A program made the position numbers and the translations under genes. A stretch of DNA of 64,000 nt from contig NZ_RJAC01000011.1 of assembly GCF_003999975.1 (NCBI RefSeq), forward strand, positions 62,001 through 126,000. Direction: 5' to 3'. This DNA is from Actinoplanes solisilvae. GTDB lineage: Bacteria; Actinomycetota; Actinomycetes; Mycobacteriales; Micromonosporaceae. Below the pieces are notes generated by a model. That model worked only from the letters and a program-made list of their open reading frames with translations. It did no database searches and was not told the DNA's origin. This document shows positions 8,837-15,562 of this stretch, in pieces; position 1 is the first letter of the stretch; each line of letters starts with the position of its first letter.

Positions 8837-9667
8837 TCAGGCCGCGGCGACCGCCATCTTCTTGATGTCGATCTCCTTCTTGGGGTGGCCGCCACCGGCC
8901 TGCTGGGCGAACGCCCCGTCGTCACCGGCCTTGACCACCTCCTGCACGATGTTCATGCCCTCGGTGATCGTGCCGAGCAGGGTGTAGTTCGCCGGCAGCT
9001 GGGTGTCGGCCGCGACGATGAAGAACTGGCTGCCGGTGCTGCCCGGCTGGCCGGTGTTCGCCATCGCGATCGACCCCGCCGGGTACGGCTTCTGGGTGTC
9101 GGTCGGCAGGTTCTCTTCCGCCATCGTGTAGCTCGGGCCGCCCTGACCGTCGGTCTCGCGGTAGCCCTTGCCGGAGGCGAACGGGTCGCCGCACTGCAGA
9201 ACCTTGAACTGGTCCTGGTTGACCAGGCGGTGGCACTTCGTGTTGTCCCAGAACTTCTTGGCCGAGAGGAACTCGAAGCTGGCCGCCGTGCACGGCACCT
9301 TGCTGCGGTCCATCGTCGCCTTGATGGGGCCGAGGTTGGTGTCGATGGTCAGCGTGGCCATGCCGGTGTTGGCCACGTTGGCCGGCGGGGTGCCGACGTC
9401 CTTGACCTTGCCGCCGCCCTGGTCGGGCGTCCACGTGCAGGCGACCTGACCGGCCGGCACGCCGCCCGCCGTGTTCTTGGTGGGCTTGTCGTCCTGCAGC
9501 GAGGTCGCGATCCACACGGCGACGCCGGCGATCAGCACCACCGCGATCGCCGACCCGATGATGGCCTGCCGCTGCCGGCGCTTGCGAGCGGCGGCGGAGC
9601 GCTCGGCCATCTCCTTCTCGAGCCGGGCCCGCGCCGCCGCGCGCTGCCGGTCCTTGATCGACGACAC
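8837..9667 (-). CDS. Membrane-anchored cyclophilin-type peptidyl-prolyl isomerase
   Basis: This is a predicted extracytoplasmic prolyl isomerase or folding factor of 276 aa. A basic N-terminus (about 1-35) leads to one membrane segment (about residues 35-53, IIGSAIAVVLIAGVAVWIA). The cyclophilin domain spans about 100-265. CHRL carries the catalytic Arg position of FHR in classical cyclophilins. QCGDP and GSQFFIV match the substrate pocket, and YTLLGTITEGMNIV is the C-terminal family segment. The GTG start follows AGGAGG with good spacing. It is the upstream neighbour of the relA terminator and the downstream partner of a paralogue; 52 nt separate the two. Confidence 0.88.
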   Translation of the reverse strand: MSSIKDRQRAAARARLEKEMAERSAAARKRRQRQAIIGSAIAVVLIAGVAVWIATSLQDDKPTKNTAGGVPAGQVACTWTPDQGGGKVKDVGTPPANVANTGMATLTIDTNLGPIKATMDRSKVPCTAASFEFLSAKKFWDNTKCHRLVNQDQFKVLQCGDPFASGKGYRETDGQGGPSYTMAEENLPTDTQKPYPAGSIAMANTGQPGSTGSQFFIVAADTQLPANYTLLGTITEGMNIVQEVVKAGDDGAFAQQAGGGHPKKEIDIKKMAVAAA

Positions 9668-9719
9668 CGTGTTCCTCCTGCTGAGTGGTCGGCCTTGGGG
9701 CTGAGCCTGCTTGGGGGCC

Positions 9720-10583
9720 TTAGGACTGTGCGCTGGCCGACGGAGCGGCGGCCACGGGGGCGTCGCCGACGGTCAGGGTCTTGATGGTGATCTTCTGGGA
9801 GGGCCGGACCTTCTCGCCCGCCTCGTTGTTCGACGTGGAGATCTTGCCGATCTTCTCCACCGTGGCGAGCCCGCCGGTCACCTTGCCGACGATCGAGAAT
9901 TCGGGGTTGGCCGGGCTGTAGTCCTTGAAGAAGATCAGGAACTGGCTGCCGTTGGTGCCGGGCGGGTTACCGATCAACGCGACCGTGCCCTTGGGGTAGA
10001 GCGGTGCGGCAGTCGATCCGGGAGCCGCGCTGGCGCTTGGAGTCGGCTCGGGGACCGTCGGCAGGTTCTCGTTATAGATGCTGTACGTCGGGCCGCCGAG
10101 ACCGGTGCCGCTCGGGTCACCGCAGCGCAGCGCCCCGTACGTCGTGATCTCGTGGCAGTCCGTGTTGTCGTAGAACTTCTTGCTCGCCAGGTAGCCGATG
10201 TCGGCCGTGCCGCACGGCGAGAGCTCCCGGTCGAGACCCACGACGACCGGCTCACCCTGGTTGGTGCTGATCGTCATGGTCTCGGTGCCCAGCGTCGGGA
10301 TGTTCTTGGTCGGCGGCGTGCCGACGTCCTTCAGGTTCGAGTTCGTCGACGCGTTCTGCGGGGTCCACAGGCAGAGGTCCTGGTCGGCGGCGTCGGTCGT
10401 GGGGTCGGAGTCGAACGCCCCGCCGATCCACGCCACGCCGGCGACGACGAGAAGAACGGCGACCACCGACCCGACGCCCGCGAGCACGCGACGACTGCGG
10501 CGCTCCTTGACAGCCCGCCGCGCCATCTGCCGATCGAGCTTCGCCCGCGCCAGCTTGCGCTGCCGGTCCTTGCTGGATGCCAC
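9720..10583 (-). CDS. Cyclophilin-like membrane protein, probably catalytically degenerate paralogue
   Basis: This is a 287-aa protein with the layout of its neighbour: basic N-terminus, one membrane segment (about residues 33-53), and a cyclophilin fold to the end. The GTG at 10583 is chosen because it starts the same conserved SSKDRQRKLARAKL segment as the neighbour and has GAGAGG upstream. The core motif reads DCHEITTYGALRCGDP, so the Arg of FHR is Glu and the Gln of QGGD is Arg. The downstream GSQFLIFF and FSIVGKVTGG segments persist. It may be a folding or binding scaffold rather than an isomerase (inference). A Thr/Pro/Ser/Ala-rich insertion lies near residues 180-195. Confidence 0.85.
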   Translation of the reverse strand: MASSKDRQRKLARAKLDRQMARRAVKERRSRRVLAGVGSVVAVLLVVAGVAWIGGAFDSDPTTDAADQDLCLWTPQNASTNSNLKDVGTPPTKNIPTLGTETMTISTNQGEPVVVGLDRELSPCGTADIGYLASKKFYDNTDCHEITTYGALRCGDPSGTGLGGPTYSIYNENLPTVPEPTPSASAAPGSTAAPLYPKGTVALIGNPPGTNGSQFLIFFKDYSPANPEFSIVGKVTGGLATVEKIGKISTSNNEAGEKVRPSQKITIKTLTVGDAPVAAAPSASAQS

Positions 10584-10670
10584 CGAACGTTGTCCTCTCG
10601 TACGGCCCGTGTCACACGCCCGCAAGAGTGTACGGGTACCTCCTGAGAAAGTGGTGTGCGCCCGCCGGAC

Positions 10671-10676
10671 TAGGAT
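10671..10676 (+). promoter_or_regulatory. Possible -10 element for the metallo-hydrolase/hisS unit
   Basis: TAGGAT lies 37 nt before the GTG at 10714, in the divergent gap to the cyclophilin gene. No clear -35 is seen. Confidence 0.4.
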
Positions 10677-10713
10677 CGTTACGATTCGTACCTGAATACA
10701 GAGAGGGCCTGTC

Positions 10714-11412
10714 GTGCTCGTCACCGGCTTCGAGGCGCAAGCCTTCGGCACCAACTGTTACGTGGTCGCCGCCGGCCCGGGTGAGCAGTGCCTGATCGTC
10801 GATCCCGGCATCGGCGTGCTCGACCAGCTCGACGAGGTGCTCGCCGAGCACCGGCTCTTCCCGGCCGCGGTGCTGCTCACCCACGGCCACCTCGACCACA
10901 CCTTCTCGGTCGCCCCGGTCTGCGGTGCGCGCGGCATCACGGCCTATGTGCACCCCGCCGACCGCGAGATGCTGGCTGACCCGGCCAAGGGCCTGGGCGC
11001 CGGCCTCGACCAGCTCTTCGGCGGTCGGTTGACGTACACCGAGCCCGACGACGTGGCCGAACTGACCGACGGCGCCACGCTGACCCTCGCCGGTCTGGAA
11101 GTGACAGTCGATCATGCCCCGGGCCATACCGGCGGGTCGGTGCTCTTCCGCCTGCCCGGCGCCGGGACCTCCTACGACGCGGAGCAGCTCTGCCTCTCCG
11201 GGGACGTCCTCTTCGCCGGCTCGATCGGACGCACCGACCTGCCGGGCGGCAGCACCCCGACGATGATGACCAGCCTGCGGGACAAGATCCTGCCGCTGGC
11301 CGACGACACCGTCGTGCTGCCCGGCCACGGACCGGCCACCACCATCGGCCGCGAGCGCGCCCAGAACCCGTACCTGCGGGAACTGGCTGCCGCGCCCGGC
11401 CGTGGGCTCTAA
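10714..11412 (+). CDS. MBL-fold metallo-hydrolase, glyoxalase II-like
   Basis: This is a 232-aa cytoplasmic metallo-beta-lactamase-fold hydrolase. Metal ligands are visible: THGHLDH (about residues 53-59), DHAPGHTGG (His near 134), SGDVLF (bridging Asp) and a final LPGHGPAT His. The family includes YcbL-type enzymes that hydrolyse S-lactoylglutathione-like thioesters, but the substrate is not deducible here. The GTG start follows GAGAGGG. It lies 24 nt upstream of hisS, a common actinobacterial pairing, and probably shares its transcript. Confidence 0.88.
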   Translation: MLVTGFEAQAFGTNCYVVAAGPGEQCLIVDPGIGVLDQLDEVLAEHRLFPAAVLLTHGHLDHTFSVAPVCGARGITAYVHPADREMLADPAKGLGAGLDQLFGGRLTYTEPDDVAELTDGATLTLAGLEVTVDHAPGHTGGSVLFRLPGAGTSYDAEQLCLSGDVLFAGSIGRTDLPGGSTPTMMTSLRDKILPLADDTVVLPGHGPATTIGRERAQNPYLRELAAAPGRGL

Positions 11413-11436
11413 GACTTCTTTGAGGAGATTCCCAGT

Positions 11437-12747
11437 ATGCCCATTTCCGGTTTTCCCGAATGGCTGCCCGCCCAGCGCATGATCGAGCAGCGTGTGCTCG
11501 ACCGCATTCGCACGACGTTCGAGCTCTACGGCTTCGCCCCTCTCGAGACGCGCTCGGTCGAGCCGCTCGACACGCTGCTGAGCAAGGGGGAGACGTCCAA
11601 GGAGGTCTACCTGCTGCGCCGCCTGCAGGCCGACGAGAACGCCAAGGACGACGACCAGCTCGGCCTGCACTTCGACCTGACCGTGCCGTTCGCCCGGTTC
11701 GTCGGCGAGAACGCCGGCAAGCTGCAGTTCCCGTTCAAGCGCTACCAGATCCAGAAGGTGTGGCGCGGCGAGCGGCCGCAGGAGGGCCGCTATCGCGAGT
11801 TCCTGCAGGCCGACATCGACGTGGTCAACCGCGAGACGCTGCCGTTCCACTACGACACCGAGATGCCGCTGGTCATCGGGGACGCGCTGAGCGGCCTGCC
11901 CATCCCGGCGGTGCGCATCCAGGTCAACAACCGCAAGGTCTGTGAGGGCTTCTACCGCGGGCTCGGTCTTGAGGACACAGCCCAGGTTCTGCGTACGGTC
12001 GACAAGCTCGACAAGATCGGCCCGGCCAAGGTGGCCGCGCTGTTGATCGAGACGGCCGGGGCGACCCAGGCCCAGGCCGACGCGTGCCTCGAGCTGGCCG
12101 CGATCTCGTCCGAGGATGGCTCCTTCGTGGACGCGGTGCGCAAGCTCGGCGTCAGCGACCCGCTGCTCGACGAGGGTCTCGACGAGCTGGTGCGGGTGGT
12201 CGAGACGGCTCGCGAGCACGCTCCGGGCCTGGTCGTGGCCGAGTTGAAGATCGCTCGCGGGCTCGACTACTACACCGGCACGGTCTACGAGACCCAGCTC
12301 GAGGGTTACGAGCGGTTCGGCTCGATCTGCTCCGGCGGCCGCTACGACAACCTGGCCTCGACCGGCAAGGAGAAGTTCCCCGGCGTCGGCATCTCGATCG
12401 GCGTCACCCGGCTGCTCGGGCTGCTTTTCGGGCACGACGCGCTGAAGGTGTCGCGCTCGGTGCCGACGGCCGTGCTGGTCGCCGTGCCGAGCGAGCAGGA
12501 GCGTACGGCCTGCGACCGGATCGCCGGGGCGCTACGCAAGCGCGGTATCCCGACCGAGGTCGCGCCGACGGCGGCCAAGTTCGGCAAGCAGATCCAGTAC
12601 GCCGACCGGCGCGGGATCCCGTACGTCTGGTTCCCCGGTGAGAACGACACGGTCAAGGACATCCGCTCGGGTGAGCAGGTCGACGCCGACGCCACCACGT
12701 GGCAGCCACCGGTCGCCGACCTGAGCCCCGAGGTCACCGCCGGTTGA
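11437..12747 (+). CDS. hisS: Histidyl-tRNA synthetase
   Basis: HisS is a class II synthetase that charges tRNA-His. The product is 436 aa, normal length. Motif 2 is VWRGERPQEGRYREFLQADID-like (about residues 108-127). The histidine-specific ARGLDYYTGTVYE motif is near 271-283. The motif-3 region GGRYDNLA...FPGVGISIGVTR follows, then the anticodon-binding domain (about 345-425). The ATG follows TGAGGAG. The stop abuts the stop of a small convergent open frame. Confidence 0.97.
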   Translation: MPISGFPEWLPAQRMIEQRVLDRIRTTFELYGFAPLETRSVEPLDTLLSKGETSKEVYLLRRLQADENAKDDDQLGLHFDLTVPFARFVGENAGKLQFPFKRYQIQKVWRGERPQEGRYREFLQADIDVVNRETLPFHYDTEMPLVIGDALSGLPIPAVRIQVNNRKVCEGFYRGLGLEDTAQVLRTVDKLDKIGPAKVAALLIETAGATQAQADACLELAAISSEDGSFVDAVRKLGVSDPLLDEGLDELVRVVETAREHAPGLVVAELKIARGLDYYTGTVYETQLEGYERFGSICSGGRYDNLASTGKEKFPGVGISIGVTRLLGLLFGHDALKVSRSVPTAVLVAVPSEQERTACDRIAGALRKRGIPTEVAPTAAKFGKQIQYADRRGIPYVWFPGENDTVKDIRSGEQVDADATTWQPPVADLSPEVTAG

Positions 12748-12909
12748 TCAGCCCATCCGCCGCATCTGCGTGGGCGGCCCGCCGGTGGTCGTCCCGCGGA
12801 TCGCGGTGGTGCGGAAGCCCTGGACCGCGAGGTCGATCGGGTGCGGTTCGGTCGGCGAACTTTCCCTCATCCTCGTCGAGGTCGCCGGGGTCCGCAGGTT
12901 TGCGCACAT
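12748..12909 (-). CDS. Possible small protein (53 aa) divergent from the desaturase gene
   Basis: I do not recognise this protein. The frame runs from an ATG at 12909 (or an internal ATG at 12870, giving 40 aa) to a TGA next to the hisS stop. Third codon positions are about 90% G/C, clearly above the overlapping frames, which argues for real coding. The C-terminal half reads IDLAVQGFRTTAIRGTTTGG. There is no Shine-Dalgarno sequence. A -10-like TAAGGG lies about 11 nt upstream inside the flank of the desaturase palindrome, so a leaderless transcript is possible. It could also be chance. Confidence 0.42.
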   Translation of the reverse strand: MCANLRTPATSTRMRESSPTEPHPIDLAVQGFRTTAIRGTTTGGPPTQMRRMG

Positions 12910-12926
12910 CAGGAGGGGTACCCTTA

Positions 12927-12957
12927 CCTACGGTGCCGTAAGTTACGCCACCGTAGG
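12927..12957. promoter_or_regulatory. 31-bp palindromic operator upstream of the acyl-ACP desaturase
   Basis: The outer arms CCTACGGTG (12927-12935) and CACCGTAGG (12949-12957) are perfect complements. Inside them CGTAA-G-TTACG forms a second perfect inverted repeat, so the whole is a 15+1+15 palindrome with one mismatch. It ends within the desaturase ribosome-binding AGGGAG and overlaps likely -10 positions on both strands. The size and symmetry fit a TetR-type repressor site of fatty-acid metabolism (inference). Confidence 0.65.
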
Positions 12958-12968
12958 GAGTGATCTTT

Positions 12969-13898
12969 ATGTCGTTGGACCAGACCGCGCTGCTCATCGA
13001 GTTGGAGCCCGTCGTCGCCAAGAATCTCGACCGGCACCTGTCGCTGGCCAAGGAATGGTTCCCCCACGAGTACGTGCCGTGGAGCGAGGGTCGCACCTTC
13101 GACGGCCTGCTCGGTGGCGAGCCGTGGACCCCGGCCGACTCCCCGCTGCCCGACGTGGCCCGCACCGCGCTGATCGTGAACCTGCTGACCGAGGACAACC
13201 TGCCCTCCTACCACCACGAGATCGCCACGCTCTTCGGCCGTGACGGCGCCTGGGGCACGTGGGTGCACCGCTGGACCGCCGAGGAGGGCCGGCACGGCAT
13301 CGCCCTGCGCGATTACCTGACCGTCACCCGCGCCGTCGACCCCACCGCCCTCGAGCGTGCCCGCATGACCCACATGGAGTCGGGCTACACCAACGCGCAC
13401 GACGAGATTTTGCACTCGATCGCGTACGTCGCCTTCCAGGAACTCGCCACCCGCATCTCGCACCGCAACACCGGCAAGGCCACCGGCGACCCGATCGCCG
13501 AGCAACTGCTGGCCCGGGTCGCGGCTGACGAGAACCTGCACATGGTCTTCTACCGCAACCTGCTGGCCGCCGCCTTCGACCTCGACCCCAACCAGTCGAT
13601 GCGCGCCGTGACCGATGTGGTCGCCAACTTCGAGATGCCCGGCGCCAACATCGACGGCTTCGGCCGCAAGGCCCTGTCGATCGCGCTGGCCGGCATCTAC
13701 GACCTGCGCCAGCACCGCGACGAGGTCCTGCAGCCGGTGCTGCGCCAGTGGAACGTCTTCGGCCGCACCGACCTCGACGGCGACGGCGAGAAGGCCCGCG
13801 ACGAGCTCGCCCTTCACATGGACGAGCTCGAGGCCCAGGCCGTCCGCTTCGAGGAGAAGCGCGAGGCCCGCCGCCTGCGTCAGGAGCGCAAGGCTTAA
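12969..13898 (+). CDS. Acyl-ACP desaturase (ferritin-like diiron family)
   Basis: This is a soluble diiron acyl-[ACP] desaturase, 309 aa, introducing a double bond into fatty acyl chains. The two diiron motifs are EEGRHG (about residues 105-110) and ENLHMVF (about 188-194), each supplying the E-x-x-H pair. The rest is helical as expected. Members of the family in mycobacteria are DesA1/DesA2. The ATG at 12969 is chosen because AGGGAG lies 8 nt upstream; an in-frame GTG at 12960 would overlap that ribosome site. The gene stands alone behind a long palindrome. Confidence 0.9.
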   Translation: MSLDQTALLIELEPVVAKNLDRHLSLAKEWFPHEYVPWSEGRTFDGLLGGEPWTPADSPLPDVARTALIVNLLTEDNLPSYHHEIATLFGRDGAWGTWVHRWTAEEGRHGIALRDYLTVTRAVDPTALERARMTHMESGYTNAHDEILHSIAYVAFQELATRISHRNTGKATGDPIAEQLLARVAADENLHMVFYRNLLAAAFDLDPNQSMRAVTDVVANFEMPGANIDGFGRKALSIALAGIYDLRQHRDEVLQPVLRQWNVFGRTDLDGDGEKARDELALHMDELEAQAVRFEEKREARRLRQERKA

Positions 13899-13938
13899 GG
13901 AAGTCTGGCCTTATCCCGGGCCGGGAGCGCGCCGCCGA

Positions 13939-13944
13939 TAGGTT
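13939..13944 (+). promoter_or_regulatory. -10 hexamer for a leaderless MFS transporter transcript
   Basis: TAGGTT sits 6 nt before the GTG start at 13951, and no ribosome-binding sequence is present. Confidence 0.5.
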
Positions 13945-13950
13945 CCTCCC

Positions 13951-15525
13951 GTGGACTCGCCGTGGGGGCCGTTGCGGGGGCGCGTGTTCCGGGCGCTTTG
14001 GATCGCGGTGCTGGTCAGCAACGTCGGCACCTGGATGCAGACCGTCGGCGCGCAGTGGCTGGTGGTGGGGGAGCCGCGGGCGGCCACCTGGACCAGCCTC
14101 GTGCAGACCGTGACGATGCTGCCGGTGCTTCTGCTGGCCCTGCCGGCCGGTGCGATCGCCGACGTACTCGATCGTCGCCGGCTGTTGCTGGCCGTGCAGT
14201 GCATGCTGTTCCTGGTCGGGGCGCTGCTCACCGTGCTGACCGCCCTCGGCCGCATGCCGCCGCCGCTGCTGTTGTTCTTCACCTTTCTGCTCGGGGTGGG
14301 TCAGGCGCTGACCCTGCCCACCTGGCAGGCCGTGATCCCCGAGGTGGTGTCGCGCGCCGAGTTGCCGGCCGCGTCGGCGCTGGGGGCGGTGAACACCAAT
14401 CTCGCCCGCTCGGCCGGTCCCGCGGTGGCCGGCCTGCTCGTGGCCCACATCGGCTCGGCCGCCGTGTTCGGGTTCAATGCGATCTCGTACGGGATCTTCG
14501 CCGTGACCCTGTTCTTCTGGCGCCGCCCGCCGCGCCGCGGACCGAGTCACCCCGAGCGGTTCGGGCCCGCGATCCGGGCCGGCGGGCAGTTCGTCCGCTA
14601 CGCGCCGACGGTCCGGCGGCTGCTGATCCGCGTGATCCTGTTCGTACTGCCCGGCAGCGTCGTGTGGGGTCTGCTGCCGGTCGTCGCCCACCAGGAGCTG
14701 CACCTGGGCGCGAGCGGCTACGGCGTGCTGCTGGCCGCGCTCGGGGTGGGCGCGATCGGCGGAGCCCTCCTGATGCCGCGGATCCGGCGGATCATGACGG
14801 CCAACCGGCTGATCCTGGTCTCGGGCCTGATCTATGCCGGGGCCCTGGCCGTCGTCGCGCTCGTGCCGCACTTCGCGCCGGTGGCCGTCGTGCTGGTGCT
14901 GGCCGGGGCGGCCTGGATGACGCTTGTCTCGCGGATGAACGCGACCCTGCAACTGCTGCTGCCCAACTGGGTGCGGGCCCGCGGCTTCGGCATCTATCAG
15001 GTCGTCTTCGCCGGGGCGCAGGCGCTCGGCGCGCTGCTGTGGGGGCAGGTCGCCGAGGTGGCCGGGCTGCCGGTGACCTTCGTGGCCGCGGCCGTGGTGA
15101 TGCTGCTGGGCACGGCGACCGTCCCGTGGCTGCCGGTGCACGAGCACGACGACGCCGACCGCAGCCCGGCCGTCTTCTGGGCCGAGCCGCACATCATGCT
15201 CGAACCGCGCCCCGAGGAGGGGCCGGTGCTGGTCTCCGCGGCCTATCGGGTGCGGGACGAGAGGGCCGCCGAGTTCGTGACGGCGATGGACGGCGTACGG
15301 CTGACCCGGCTGCGTACGGGGGCGACCCGGTGGGGGCTGTTCCGCGACGGGGCCGACCCGGTCCGCTACGTCGAGGTCTATCAGGTGCCGACGTGGGAGG
15401 ACCATCTGCGTCAGCACGAGGGGCGGCTGACCGGCAGCGACGAGGAGGTGGAGGAACGCGCCCGGGCCCTGGCCGAGGGGCCGCCGGAAATTACCCACCT
15501 ATTACCCGCTGACATCGACGATTAG
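13951..15525 (+). CDS. MFS exporter with C-terminal ferredoxin-like (ABM-type) domain
   Basis: This is a 524-aa major facilitator of the MFS_3/EntS-like type. About twelve hydrophobic segments span residues 10-400. The motif LPAGAIADVLDRRRLL (about 66-81) is the loop 2-3 signature of the superfamily. The last about 110 residues are soluble and resemble the antibiotic-biosynthesis-monooxygenase-like domain found at the end of this subfamily (AAYRVRDERAAEFVTAM... YVEVYQVPTWEDHLRQHE). The substrate is unknown; export of a small molecule or siderophore is typical. It ends 37 nt before the cyanophycin-synthetase-like gene, which has its own apparent promoter. Confidence 0.87.
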   Translation: MDSPWGPLRGRVFRALWIAVLVSNVGTWMQTVGAQWLVVGEPRAATWTSLVQTVTMLPVLLLALPAGAIADVLDRRRLLLAVQCMLFLVGALLTVLTALGRMPPPLLLFFTFLLGVGQALTLPTWQAVIPEVVSRAELPAASALGAVNTNLARSAGPAVAGLLVAHIGSAAVFGFNAISYGIFAVTLFFWRRPPRRGPSHPERFGPAIRAGGQFVRYAPTVRRLLIRVILFVLPGSVVWGLLPVVAHQELHLGASGYGVLLAALGVGAIGGALLMPRIRRIMTANRLILVSGLIYAGALAVVALVPHFAPVAVVLVLAGAAWMTLVSRMNATLQLLLPNWVRARGFGIYQVVFAGAQALGALLWGQVAEVAGLPVTFVAAAVVMLLGTATVPWLPVHEHDDADRSPAVFWAEPHIMLEPRPEEGPVLVSAAYRVRDERAAEFVTAMDGVRLTRLRTGATRWGLFRDGADPVRYVEVYQVPTWEDHLRQHEGRLTGSDEEVEERARALAEGPPEITHLLPADIDD

Positions 15526-15550
15526 CAGGATGTTTCGGTTTTGTTCCGTT

Positions 15551-15556
15551 TAACCT
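15551..15556 (+). promoter_or_regulatory. -10 hexamer for a leaderless cphA transcript
   Basis: TAACCT lies 6 nt before the GTG at 15563 in an AT-richer patch following the MFS stop. No Shine-Dalgarno sequence is present. Confidence 0.5.
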
Positions 15557-15562
15557 GATGAC

